From: Aldehydirespirator sp965116195 | Lineage (GTDB): Bacteria > Actinomycetota > Acidimicrobiia > Acidimicrobiales > Aldehydirespiratoraceae | Reading direction: 5' to 3' | NCBI GenBank assembly: GCA_965116195.1 | Contig: OZ220491.1 | Span: forward strand, 3,038,001-3,102,000 | Length of the DNA: 64,000 nt | Shown here: in pieces, positions 35,201 through 42,763 of the stretch | Position numbering within the stretch: position 1 is the stretch's first letter | How the letters are laid out: the number at the start of each line of letters is the position of its first letter | Notes under the pieces: model-generated | What the model saw: the letters and a program-made list of their open reading frames with translations, nothing else | Told to the model about the DNA's origin: nothing | The model's database searches: none | Program-made: the position numbers and the translations under genes

Positions 35201-36925
35201 ATTACGTGTTGGGGGCGGAACAATCATGGTCAACTGAACGCTCCTTCGGGCCGGTTCAAAGACATATCAGCTGGCAAACACCACACATGCGCGCGTCGAG
35301 TCGACGATTCCATTGTGTGTTGGGGCAGGGACCGTGACGGCGAGACTGATGCTCCGTCGGGCAAGTTCATGGCAGTAGATGCCGGTAACCGACACACTTG
35401 CGGGTTGCGTGACGATGGCACCATCACCTGCTGGGGTGGAAACCCGGACGGGCGGGCCGATGCTCCGTCTGGCCGGTTCTCGGATGTGTCCGCTGGAAAT
35501 AAGCATTCCTGTGCCTTGTCTCCCGCACGCACCAGCGAAGGAACTGTCATCTATGGAACCATCACCTGTTGGGGAGCTAACGGTGCGGGCCAAACTGAGG
35601 TTCCATCGGGACAGTACACGGCAGTATCGGCAGGTGCGTGGCAATCGTGCGGGTTGCGTCCTGATGGCACGGTCACCTGCTGGGGGGACGGGAGTTTCGA
35701 CTTCAGCGCCTCAGTATTGGCATCCAAGAAGTACAAGGCTGTGTCGGTCGGCCATAAGCGCAGTTGTGGAGTGCAAGTAGACCGCATTATCACCTGCTGG
35801 CCGCAGTCCACCACCTCTATCGTCCGACCCCCTACTACGACCACAACCACTACCACTACCACTACTACCATCACCACCACAACTACTACTACTACCACTA
35901 CCACTACTACTACTACGACCACCACCACCACAACCCTGCCTGCTACTACCACCACCAAGCCGGCAAATCTGCTCGAATCGATAACTGCCGGAGGGGAACA
36001 TGCATGCATTTTGGATGCCGACAGCCACATTGACTGTTGGGGTTTGAACATAAATGCACATTGCTACGGTCTGCCCACAAATTATATTTGCAGCGGCAAG
36101 TCGTATGCCGATGCGCCTTTCAGCCCGGTGCCCGACTGCAGGTTGGTCAAGAACGGGATGATGTGCTCGGGACTTGTTGATCCGGGGGCACCCTCAGGTA
36201 AATTCAGCATGGTGTCTGCCGGTGGGCGACATTCGTGCGGAGTGCGCACAGATGGCACCTTGGCTTGCTGGGGTAGCAACTCCTATGGCCAATCCGACCC
36301 CCCAGCTGGCAGATTCAGCGCAGTGTCAGCCGGTTGGAGAAGCACCTCGTGCGGAGTGCGCATTGATGGCACGATCACCTGCTGGGGCCTTGACTCCAAC
36401 GCCTTTTTTGACGTGCCGTCAGGCAAGTTCAAAGAAGTGGCCACCGGCGGTTTTGACGGTTGCGGGCTGCGCATTGACGGTACCATCGCCTGCTGGGGTT
36501 ACCCGCCGCAGCCCACTGTGAAACTTCCCCCCAGCGGTCAGTTCAGCACAATTGCAGCCACGAGGGAGAATTTCTGTGGGTTGCGTACCGATGGTACCGT
36601 TGTCTGCTGGGATTACCCGGCGAGTCATCCGCCCTTTGAGCCTGTACCCACCGGTCAGTTCAGCGCACTGTCGTCCGGGACTTGGCACTCATGCGGTTTG
36701 CGTATCAACGGCACCGTGGACTGCTGGCTCCACTCGAGTTACGCCAAGGAAAATCACGGCCAGGCCAGCCCGCCATCAGGCCGGTTCATCTCGATAGCCG
36801 CAGGAGGAAAGCTCTCATGCGGGCAGCGCATTGACGGTACCATCGACTGCTGGGGAGCGTTCACCGACACCAAGCAGAAATTCCCCAGAGACTACCTTTT
36901 CTCGGGGGCTCCAGAGGTGAACTGA
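32231..36925 (+). CDS. Giant modular surface protein with poly-Thr linkers, FN3 and RCC1 repeats
   Basis: The protein has 1564 residues. A membrane-targeting segment (VWGVVIVVTVLASVLVVSSQ) is followed by four copies of a two-cysteine module (DYSVYVTFRDCYNAGGWKR, then GRMLYEDCVQPPPG) at about 77, 172, 383 and 585. Two fibronectin type III domains lie at 262-355 and 467-560, and a third divergent one at 676-795. A tract of Asp/Asn/Gly/Ser runs from 797 to 890, and two blocks of RCC1-like repeats (HSCGVRTDGTLACWG, PSGRF) cover 895-1195 and 1244-1560. Runs of 15-30 threonines, coded by mixed ACN codons, separate the modules and are likely O-glycosylated. No sortase motif or C-terminal membrane helix is visible, so it may be anchored by the N-terminal helix or released. 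Confidence 0.85.
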   Translation: MITRNITKKTIAKMIVSGFRCVGKPVWGVVIVVTVLASVLVVSSQGSAQESGADGDGTPSVETALLGDDTITSPPVDYSVYVTFRDCYNAGGWKRSKTSTDDRVFPIDPTTDFDYLSGRMLYEDCVQPPPGAAPYAPIATTTTTTTTTTTTTTTTTTTTTTTTTTTTTLPPRDYSVHPTYEDCYNAGGWKRSKSSTTARSYPIIPSTDFDYMDGNMLDEQCVQPPPGVRPYIPIATTSTTTTTTTMTTTTTTTTTTTTTTTTVPARPVGFSGSAGVRSVSLSWTDPGNDAITGYQYVQRKGAGSWGVWADMDGSDAGTVSHAVSGLDGGVLYQFQIRARSANGNSAASNTVSVTPATPITTTTTTTITTTTTTTTTTTTLPPKDYSVYVTFRDCYSAGGWKRSQSLAESASYPINPATDFDYLGGRMLYEDCVESPPGAAPYAPIATMTTTTTTTTTTTTTTTTTTVPAKPVGFSGSAGVRSVSLSWTDPDNGLVTGYQYVQRKGTDKWGAWTDIASSDAGTVSHVVSGLDGGVLYQFQIRARSANGNSAASNTVSVTPAAPTTTTTTTTTTTTTTTTTSTLPPVDYSVYVTFRDCYNAGGWKRTKLGSYDGTSYPINPDTDFTYMGGRMLYEDCVQPPPGQGRPQTQTQDGSNSATTTSTTTTTTTTTTTTSTTVPPNGIYAHDVGDVITIDMLYHPTGHYYYASFEQLGKPSEPPECPTERYLVRVYRFVNGEIEYKANEFVDYVPWTGYSLSLKVSDLEPDTRYIAMVRAYAGDCNTPLVFWMAQKYIYFTTFGEGGPGDNGDNDDDSDNDDDSDDSNGDNDDGDDDDDKNDDTDDNSDDNGDSGDGTTDGNGDGTTDGNDDNDDGDGDGSDGNDDGSDDNDDGYGRPVFPDGGPGFIDVSAGGSHACGVSGSKNLGTRSNVVCWQFDYREWLEAIQDCEQRAETSNSIKCSALSSRFGVAQVPQGVVFRDMSSGHQHSCGVQTNGTITCWGRNNHGQLNAPSGRFKDISAGKHHTCARRVDDSIVCWGRDRDGETDAPSGKFMAVDAGNRHTCGLRDDGTITCWGGNPDGRADAPSGRFSDVSAGNKHSCALSPARTSEGTVIYGTITCWGANGAGQTEVPSGQYTAVSAGAWQSCGLRPDGTVTCWGDGSFDFSASVLASKKYKAVSVGHKRSCGVQVDRIITCWPQSTTSIVRPPTTTTTTTTTTTTITTTTTTTTTTTTTTTTTTTTTLPATTTTKPANLLESITAGGEHACILDADSHIDCWGLNINAHCYGLPTNYICSGKSYADAPFSPVPDCRLVKNGMMCSGLVDPGAPSGKFSMVSAGGRHSCGVRTDGTLACWGSNSYGQSDPPAGRFSAVSAGWRSTSCGVRIDGTITCWGLDSNAFFDVPSGKFKEVATGGFDGCGLRIDGTIACWGYPPQPTVKLPPSGQFSTIAATRENFCGLRTDGTVVCWDYPASHPPFEPVPTGQFSALSSGTWHSCGLRINGTVDCWLHSSYAKENHGQASPPSGRFISIAAGGKLSCGQRIDGTIDCWGAFTDTKQKFPRDYLFSGAPEVN

Positions 36926-36932
36926 TCTGGTC

Positions 36933-36985
36933 CCGAAATTCCTGCCAGAAAGGGGAATAATCGCTCCAAAGAGCAGGAATTTCGG
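36933..36985 (+). terminator. Long hairpin after the surface-protein gene
   Basis: CCGAAATTCCTGC (36933-36945) pairs with GCAGGAATTTCGG (36973-36985), a perfect 13-bp stem 8 bp after the stop. The element is homologous to 27408-27458, including the loop sequence GGAATAATC. It lies between convergent genes and may end both transcripts. Confidence 0.75.
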
Positions 36986-37016
36986 ATCAGAAATCAACCC
37001 CGACCCTATCCCGACC

Positions 37017-38291
37017 CTATGGGGTGGCACCCAGGTAGATCAACTGGCGTCGGCCTGCTTCGGCGGCGATGGCAGCGAGTAGCACAAAGGCCGCGATCAT
37101 GATGAAGCCCGCTGTATAGGAGGCGTGTTGTACGAGCAGGCCGAACACGAACGGGCCGACCACCCCGCCCACGTTGAGTCCTCCAGAAGTCATACCGGTG
37201 GCCGCACCTGGGGAATGCGAATAGGCCCGGATCACGGCATGAACCATAAGGCCGGTCCACGCCCACCCCAGCCCCAAAGCCAAGATCGCTCCCACGGAAA
37301 ACAGTATCGGTGAACCGCTGGCTGCGGCCAGATAGCCCAGAGTGCTGGCCCCGAGCAGCAGTGACACAACCCGCAGGTGTCCGGACTCGAACCGGTCTGC
37401 CAGGTAACCCGCAACGATCCTGTTGACGATGGGCAGACCACTGGCTACCGCCAGCAGGTTTCCGGCAAGCCCCTCGGACAGGCCGACTTCGGTGGCGGCA
37501 GACACGAAAAAGGCGGCCATGGTCGTGGCTGCCGCCGACCCCAGCGCGGCGGCCAACGCGATCATGTTCAGTGGGCCGTAGTTGATCTGGCTGAGCCCGC
37601 GGGTCGCGCCGCCGGTTCTCATGGTGCGACTGGGCAGCGGCTGGTACGACGGTGCCAGCACGAACCCGATCAACGCCAAAACGGACGCAGCAGCAAAGGC
37701 CCATCGCCATCCCAGCGTGAGACCGATGGCAGGAACCGCCAGGCCGGCGAGCATCGCCGCAAGCGGCACCGACGCGGCCTGCACTCCGAACGCCAGGCCA
37801 TGGCGGCGTACCACGATGCCGCTGGCCACCATGGTCTTGGTACCCGGCCCGGCGATGGTCAGCCCTATGGCACCGACAGCCAGCGCCGCCAGCAACAGCC
37901 AGTACGAACGCACCACCGTGGCGATGGCCAGCAACGACAACCCGCTCAGCACATTGGCGATCCACAGGGAGCGCTGCGGGCCGAGTTGGTCTGTGAGGGT
38001 GCCGGCGTGGGGTGAGGTCACTGCGGCCAGCAGGAAGAAGAAGGCCACCGCCGAGCCCAGACCAGCCTCGCCAAAGCCCAGGTCATCACCCATCTGTAAT
38101 GCCAGGGCACCGATACCGAAAGCCGGGAACATGGCTGCCACCTGCGATGCCACTGCCGAGACCAGCGTTGCTGTGGGCCGTGTCCGTTCACCGCTGATAC
38201 CGATGTGGTGAGCGGGCAGGTCAGTGCTCCTGTCGGTTGGGTTGGTGCTCCTGTCGGTTGGGTTGGTGCTCCTGTCGGACTGGTCAGTCAC
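37017..38291 (-). CDS. MFS transporter
   Basis: The protein has 424 residues with about twelve membrane helices, starting at LVSAVASQVAAMFPAFGIGA, with TDQLGPQRSLWIANVLSG as the TM2-TM3 loop and GYLADRFESGHLRVVSLL as the matching loop in the second half. It is similar in layout to the MFS protein at 6728-8233, and the two may be paralogues. The first 20 residues are a tandem of TNPTDRS units from 21-bp DNA repeats, so the functional start may be further inside. The substrate is unknown. The gene is convergent with the surface-protein gene. Confidence 0.87.
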   Translation of the reverse strand: MTDQSDRSTNPTDRSTNPTDRSTDLPAHHIGISGERTRPTATLVSAVASQVAAMFPAFGIGALALQMGDDLGFGEAGLGSAVAFFFLLAAVTSPHAGTLTDQLGPQRSLWIANVLSGLSLLAIATVVRSYWLLLAALAVGAIGLTIAGPGTKTMVASGIVVRRHGLAFGVQAASVPLAAMLAGLAVPAIGLTLGWRWAFAAASVLALIGFVLAPSYQPLPSRTMRTGGATRGLSQINYGPLNMIALAAALGSAAATTMAAFFVSAATEVGLSEGLAGNLLAVASGLPIVNRIVAGYLADRFESGHLRVVSLLLGASTLGYLAAASGSPILFSVGAILALGLGWAWTGLMVHAVIRAYSHSPGAATGMTSGGLNVGGVVGPFVFGLLVQHASYTAGFIMIAAFVLLAAIAAEAGRRQLIYLGATP

Positions 38292-38302
38292 CTCAGCGTG
38301 TG

Positions 38303-38502
38303 GTCACCGAAGTTGTTGCGCAGCACGGTGCCTGCTTCGGTGTTGCGGCGATGCTGCCGGTCTTGCTGGCAACGGGTTTGAGGTTGCTGGCGAATGATGT
38401 TGGTGTCGCTGACGATGGTGTCGGTGTTGCTGGCGTTGATGTCGGGATGCTGGCGTTGATGTCGGGATGCTGGCGTTGGTGTCGGTGTTGCTGGCGGTGG
38501 GG
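38303..38502. repeat. Degenerate copy of the LLM gene 3' end plus 21-bp repeats
   Basis: CACCGAAGTTGTTGCGCAGC and the following CACGGTGCCTGCTTCGGTG (38306-38345) match the last codons of the downstream-reading LLM gene (38524-38563: GCCGAAGTTGGTGTGCAGCA). Between them lie units of about 21 bp around GATGCTGGCGTTGATGTCGG. It looks like an older, diverged duplication of that gene's end. Confidence 0.65.
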
Positions 38503-39486
38503 TTACGGGCGGCCATGTGCAAGTCCGCCGAAGTTGGTGTGCAGCACGGTTCCGGCTTCGGTGATGCTGGCCAGGTCGGTCGCATCGTGCATGTTGAAGA
38601 TCAGGCCGTCAAGTCCCGCGTCAAACAGTTCTGCCACCTGCTCACAGACACCATCGGGGTCACCTTCAATGGCGTAGCCGTGGTACTTCTCGATACTCAT
38701 GTTGCGTGTGGCTCGCAGTTCGGCACCCAGGCGGGCTGCGTCGGCAGCGGTGTCTGACATAACCAGCGCGCCGAGTCGGGTCTTGGATATCTCCGCCGGA
38801 TCGCGGCCCGCTCGCTCGCAATGAGTCGCCAAAACACTGAGCTTGTGGCGCACGGTGGCAGGTTCGCCGAAGATGTTGCAGGCATCTGCATGACGCGCAG
38901 CTATTGCCAGCGTGCGGCGCTCACCGGCCCCGCCCACCAGGATTGGTGGCCCGCCCGATGTGATCGGCTCGGGCCTGTTGTGGGCACCGGCGATGTGGTG
39001 ACGTGTTCCGGTGACGCTGGCCGGCCCGCCGCTGAACATGGCTCTGCAGATCTGCACAGCGTCCTCCAGGCGGCGCATGCGCTCTCCCACCGGCAGGAAG
39101 TCATAGCCGTAAGCGAGATGTTCGGCTTCGAACCACGCCGCGCCGATACCGAGCACCGCCCGACCACCTGATACCACATCAAGCGTGGTCACGGTCTTGG
39201 CCAGCAGTGCGGGGTTGCGGTAGGTTACGCCGGTCACCAGAGCCCCAAGTCGCGCTGAACGGGTGCGCTGGGCCACTGCTGCCAGCAGCGTGTAGGGCTC
39301 CAGCATCGGCTCATCGGGCGAGCCCATCGGCGGTATCTGGTGGAAGTGGTCCATCACCCACAGTGAGTCGAACCCGCTGTCCTCTGCTGCTGCCGCGGCT
39401 GCGCACACGGCATCAAACAGGTCGGCATCGTCGGTGCCCCGATAGGTGAAGCTGGGAATGTTGAAACCGAACCGTGTAAGCGTCAT
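38503..39486 (-). CDS. LLM-class (F420-dependent type) oxidoreductase
   Basis: The protein has 327 residues with a luciferase-like TIM barrel: EDSGFDSLWVMDHFHQIPP, LLAAVAQRTRSARLGALVTG, VTYRNPALLAKTVTTLDVVS, GAAWFEAEHLAYGYDF and PILVGGAGERRTLAIAARHA. This subgroup usually uses coenzyme F420 and is widespread in actinobacteria; the substrate cannot be told. The start at 39486 begins MTLTRFGFNIPSFTYRG. There is no Shine-Dalgarno sequence, but TATACA lies 6 nt before the ATG, which fits a leaderless transcript with its -10 box there. Confidence 0.9.
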   Translation of the reverse strand: MTLTRFGFNIPSFTYRGTDDADLFDAVCAAAAAAEDSGFDSLWVMDHFHQIPPMGSPDEPMLEPYTLLAAVAQRTRSARLGALVTGVTYRNPALLAKTVTTLDVVSGGRAVLGIGAAWFEAEHLAYGYDFLPVGERMRRLEDAVQICRAMFSGGPASVTGTRHHIAGAHNRPEPITSGGPPILVGGAGERRTLAIAARHADACNIFGEPATVRHKLSVLATHCERAGRDPAEISKTRLGALVMSDTAADAARLGAELRATRNMSIEKYHGYAIEGDPDGVCEQVAELFDAGLDGLIFNMHDATDLASITEAGTVLHTNFGGLAHGRP

Positions 39487-39540
39487 GGTGTCTGTATATC
39501 GCATCGTGACAACGGCTCGCACCACATTGAGGCGACAGTC

Positions 39541-40060
39541 GTGCATGGTGAGCGGGCCAGCCTGTGAGCCTTGATGTTCCGTCATGCGTCTGGTCTTGGG
39601 GGGAATGGGGAAGCTGTGCTTGGTGAGCAGGTCACCCTGAGCCTCGTCATGCTCCTCGCACCTTGAAGTGTGGGGCTGCTGCTGTGCCGTGCTACCCGGT
39701 TGGTCACCTCGTGAGCCTTATTGCTCCCTGGCGTCTGGTCTGGGGTGAGTGGAGACGCTGTGCAGGGTGAGCGGGCCATCCGTGAGTCTCGTCGTATTCC
39801 TCGCGTCTTGGAGTGTGGGGCTGCTACCTGCTGCGCGTGCCGTGCCCGGTTGGTCACCTCGTGAGCCTTGTTGTTCCGTCTTGCCTCTGGTTTGGTGTGA
39901 ATTTGGGACGCTGTTGCGTGGGTCAGCAGGTCAGCGTTGTGGGATGTTTCAGGGGGTTGGGAGGGGGGGGGGGGAAGCGTTGCTGCCACCTCAGCGTTGC
40001 GAGATGCCCGGAAGGGGGGTAGGGGAGGGGACACCCAGAAAAATATCCCGGGCTGTGGTT
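39541..40060. repeat. Tandem repeat region of about 145 bp units, no gene supported
   Basis: The block GTGAGCCTT followed by a short variable stretch and CTGGTYTKGG recurs with anchors at 39566, 39711 and 39860 (spacings 145, 149). Shorter internal echoes such as GTGAGCGGGCCA also recur. The first copy touches the 5' side of the LLM gene. Long open frames here are by-products of repetitive GC-rich DNA. Confidence 0.65.
39963..39974. repeat. Homopolymer tract of 12 G
   Basis: A run of 12 G lies about 180 bp upstream of the secreted FN3 protein start. Such tracts can vary in length by slippage and are also error-prone in sequencing. Confidence 0.85.
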
Positions 40061-40155
40061 GTTGCGGTTGTGTTCGTGTGGTAGCTTCGGCGTGGCCAGG
40101 TGTCCGATGACATCGGGCGTTGCATCTATCGGCGCAAATGAAAGGAAGTCTCACG

Positions 40156-41115
40156 ATGCAAATCAAGAACCGCAAGTCGGAATCCGACACTTCGGCAAGG
40201 TCTGGAGCCGGGCCGTCTCCTGAGGGTGAGCCGACGAGGCACGGTAGGCGTGGCTTCCTTGGTTGGAAGCTGCTGGTTGTGGCTGGCATGTTGGCAGCAG
40301 GTCTTGCCTTGGCTCCTGGTGGTTTCGTGACCGGCACGGCTGTTGGCCAGGATCCCCCAACTAGGCCCAGCGTTCCGACTACTCCTACGGCTACAGTGGG
40401 TGATACCGAGGTGCTGCTCAGTTGGAGTTCTGGTGGTGCCGGTCAAAACGGAAATTGTCCGACCACAGAATATTATGTGGAGGTTTTTGAGTTGACAAGC
40501 GAATCCGGCACTTCACTAGGTGGTGACAAGACTTATAGTGGTCCTTTGCTGTTTGACACCGATAGTAGTTCCGAAACAAGTGTGCATTTTGACATGGGAA
40601 CGTCCACCGAACCCGGCTTAAAGGCCAGCACCAAGTACTTTGCTGAAGTTCATGCGTATGGCAAAGAATGCGATAACTATTCCTATTCTGATACCAAAGC
40701 GATAGCGGCGTTCACAACCAATGCCAGCAACAGCGGAAGCGACCCGACAGCACCCGCAAAGAACTCGAAGAAGACACCCGCCCGGGTGAAAAACCTCACC
40801 GCGACCCCGTCCGGGACTTCGGTGACTTTGACGTGGACGAGCCCCAATGCGGGTCGGCCGGCCAAGCGCTGCAGTATCAGAAACTCATCCAATACGGTTG
40901 AATACGCTTACGAGGTTTATGTCGCATCAACCGATACCCTCATTGCAGCTAGTGAGGGCTATACGAAGAGCAACGCGACCGGTAATAGCCAGATCAGCGT
41001 GACGCTTTCGACTTTGAATTTGACATCAGGTACTGGCTATTATACCGCAGTGAGCGCCTATTCGCCGGAATGCGACGAATGGGGACGGTATCGTTACAAA
41101 ACATGGACACAGTAG
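40156..41115 (+). CDS. Secreted or membrane-anchored protein with two FN3-like domains
   Basis: The protein has 319 residues. A basic N-terminus (PTRHGRRGFLGWK) precedes the hydrophobic segment LLVVAGMLAAGLALAPGGF. Two fibronectin type III-like domains follow (about 75-195 and 215-318), each with a cysteine pair (NGNCPTTEYYVEVFEL with KECDNY; RCSIR with PECDEW). They resemble the third FN3 domain of the giant surface protein (ECPTERYLVRVYRF). A Lys/Pro/Thr linker separates them. The start at 40156 has AAAGGAAG 8 nt upstream. No poly-Thr tract is present. It is likely part of the same cell-surface set. Confidence 0.8.
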   Translation: MQIKNRKSESDTSARSGAGPSPEGEPTRHGRRGFLGWKLLVVAGMLAAGLALAPGGFVTGTAVGQDPPTRPSVPTTPTATVGDTEVLLSWSSGGAGQNGNCPTTEYYVEVFELTSESGTSLGGDKTYSGPLLFDTDSSSETSVHFDMGTSTEPGLKASTKYFAEVHAYGKECDNYSYSDTKAIAAFTTNASNSGSDPTAPAKNSKKTPARVKNLTATPSGTSVTLTWTSPNAGRPAKRCSIRNSSNTVEYAYEVYVASTDTLIAASEGYTKSNATGNSQISVTLSTLNLTSGTGYYTAVSAYSPECDEWGRYRYKTWTQ

Positions 41116-41196
41116 TAGACCTTGGTCACTTCTGATCCAGTGTGAGGCGACCACTGACGAGCGGGCCGTTTAACGCGACGGTCAGAGGTAACACGA

Positions 41197-41324
41197 AGCC
41201 CTTACCCATCATGCAACGGGTGCCTTCTCACAGGGGCCCTTTTGTTCAGGAGATGATGATCGGTAGATGATCTATGCTCCTGCGGTTGATGTCGAAGGCA
41301 TCCGTTGCATAGGGGGGAAGGGTC
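41197..41324. other. Imperfect inverted-repeat element of 128 bp between convergent genes
   Basis: The 31-nt arms at 41197-41227 and 41294-41324 are inverted copies of each other (24 of 31 positions match; shared core ATGCAACGG). The inner part holds a second short stem (AGGAG/CTCCT). It lies between the ends of the FN3 gene and the phosphoribosyltransferase gene. It could be a bidirectional terminator, a MITE or a structured RNA. No target-site duplication was found. Confidence 0.6.
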
Positions 41325-41357
41325 TCGCCGCCCGCAGTTGTCTTGGGATCGGCGTGC

Positions 41358-41912
41358 TCAGGGCCCCACCGGTTCGATATTGAGGGTCTCGTATGTCGTC
41401 ATCGGGTAGTAGGCGATTTGATGTCTGCTGAAGGCTGATCTGGCGGTTGTGCCCCGGTCTACGAGAGTGACAGCGGCCGTGGTATGGGCACCGGTCTGGC
41501 TGATGATGTCAAGCGCCTTGAGGATTGACCCACCGGTGGTTACCACATCGTCAACGAGCAGCACCTGATCGCCGAGACCGATCCGTGCACCTTCAATCAT
41601 CTGATTTGTGCCGCGGTGTTTGGGTGCCTTTCGTACCAGGAACCACCGGCAGTCACTCACCGCCGCGATGCCCACGGCCAGAGCGTCGGCCCCCATGGTG
41701 AGACCACCGACCGCGTTGAAGTGGTGCCCGGCACTGCTCACTGTTTCGACAATGACCTCGCAAGCGGTACGCAGGTCGCGCCAGTCAGCCAAAGCTGCCT
41801 TGGCATCAATGAAGTCACAGGACCATGCGCCCGACGAGAGTTTGATCGGTTGATCAAGGCGGCGATACCCCTTGTCCTTCAGGACACGCAGCAGTTGTAG
41901 AGTGGTTGGCAC
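41358..41912 (-). CDS. Orotate-phosphoribosyltransferase-like protein
   Basis: The protein has 184 residues. The PRPP-binding motif VLLVDDVVTTGGSILKALDI is clear, preceded by the hood-type segment AVGGLTMGADALAVGIAAVS and the FLVRKAPKHRGTNQ loop with the catalytic lysines of type I phosphoribosyltransferases. It should make OMP from orotate, or act as a related phosphoribosyltransferase. The start is GTG at 41912, with GGGAG 8 nt upstream; the frame is open to 41981 but that part overlaps a 52-bp duplication of TGGCACGGAGTGTC. No other pyrimidine genes are nearby. Confidence 0.85.
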   Translation of the reverse strand: MPTTLQLLRVLKDKGYRRLDQPIKLSSGAWSCDFIDAKAALADWRDLRTACEVIVETVSSAGHHFNAVGGLTMGADALAVGIAAVSDCRWFLVRKAPKHRGTNQMIEGARIGLGDQVLLVDDVVTTGGSILKALDIISQTGAHTTAAVTLVDRGTTARSAFSRHQIAYYPMTTYETLNIEPVGP

Positions 41913-42173
41913 GGAGTGTCTCCCATCGGCAGATGTGGGTTGCTGAGTTTTGTTGGTGGCACGGAGTGTCCCCGTTTGCACGCACGAACAGTTGTACTAT
42001 AGTTGCACGTTCCGACTCGACGCAGAGGTTGGCCGCAGGGACTTCCGGCCCAGCATGTCGGGGATTGCTCGTTGTCACGTCATCATGGGGCCGGCACCAC
42101 GGCGATGACAACAGCGGAGATCAGGGCAACAGCAGATCAGGACAACAGCGGAGATCAGAAAGGAACGCTATTC

Positions 42174-42632
42174 ATGGATGTGGATATCACCGCAACACCC
42201 CTGGCCGAAGACCGGCAGTCGCTGGTGGAATGGGTGGACCGGTTCTCTGGCCACGTGGCCAACCTTCGTTATGACGAAGCGGCGGCGATGATGATGCCGG
42301 ACGTTAACAGTTTCAGCACATGGACTGATGTGGTGGATGGCATTGAGCACTTCGTCAACAAACAGTGGCGGAAAGTCTGGCCGACGATGAGTGACTTTTG
42401 CTTGTTGACGGACGGGATGCGTTGTCGGGTTTCGCCGGACCGTCTCATGGCAGCGGTGATGGTCACCTGGGCCTCCACGGGTTACATGGTCAGCGGAGAG
42501 ACCTTTGACCGCCCCGGGCGCTGCTCATTCGTGCTGTTGCGAGAGACATTAACCGCGCCATGGCGGGGCGTACAGGGCCACTTCTCGTTGATGAGGGGAG
42601 TACCTCAGCAGTCTTTCGGCACCCGCAACTAG
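42174..42632 (+). CDS. SnoaL-like / NTF2-fold protein
   Basis: The protein has 152 residues. The pattern SLVEWVDRFSGHVANLRYDE, then MMPDVNSFSTWTDVVDGIEH, followed by beta strands ending CSFVLLRETLTAPWRGVQGH, fits the cone-shaped NTF2/SnoaL fold used by ketosteroid-isomerase-like proteins. No catalytic residues can be assigned with confidence. The start at 42174 has AAAGGA 9 nt upstream. Upstream lies a short repeat of GACAACAGCGGAGATCAG units (42106-42160). The gene stands alone between the phosphoribosyltransferase and the deacetylase, which read the other way. Confidence 0.72.
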   Translation: MDVDITATPLAEDRQSLVEWVDRFSGHVANLRYDEAAAMMMPDVNSFSTWTDVVDGIEHFVNKQWRKVWPTMSDFCLLTDGMRCRVSPDRLMAAVMVTWASTGYMVSGETFDRPGRCSFVLLRETLTAPWRGVQGHFSLMRGVPQQSFGTRN

Positions 42633-42763
42633 ACAGCCTTTCTGCTTTCAGCATGGAGAATGCTAGCTGGGAGTTGTAGTTTGAATACGTTCGACGATGA
42701 CGGGTCTCAGCACTCACATAGCCCATCCAACACCCCCAGCGCAACCCAGCCGACTCGGGAGAG

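Noticed and set aside
32357..36051. Minus-strand frames rich in Arg/Ser/Val opposite the surface protein
   Set aside because: They are by-products of ACN-repeat DNA read on the other strand, and break up wherever the plus-strand protein leaves its repeats.
39582..40337. 251-codon minus-strand frame
   Set aside because: It lies in the 145-bp repeat region and is antisense to the FN3 protein start. It has no family resemblance and no ribosome binding site.
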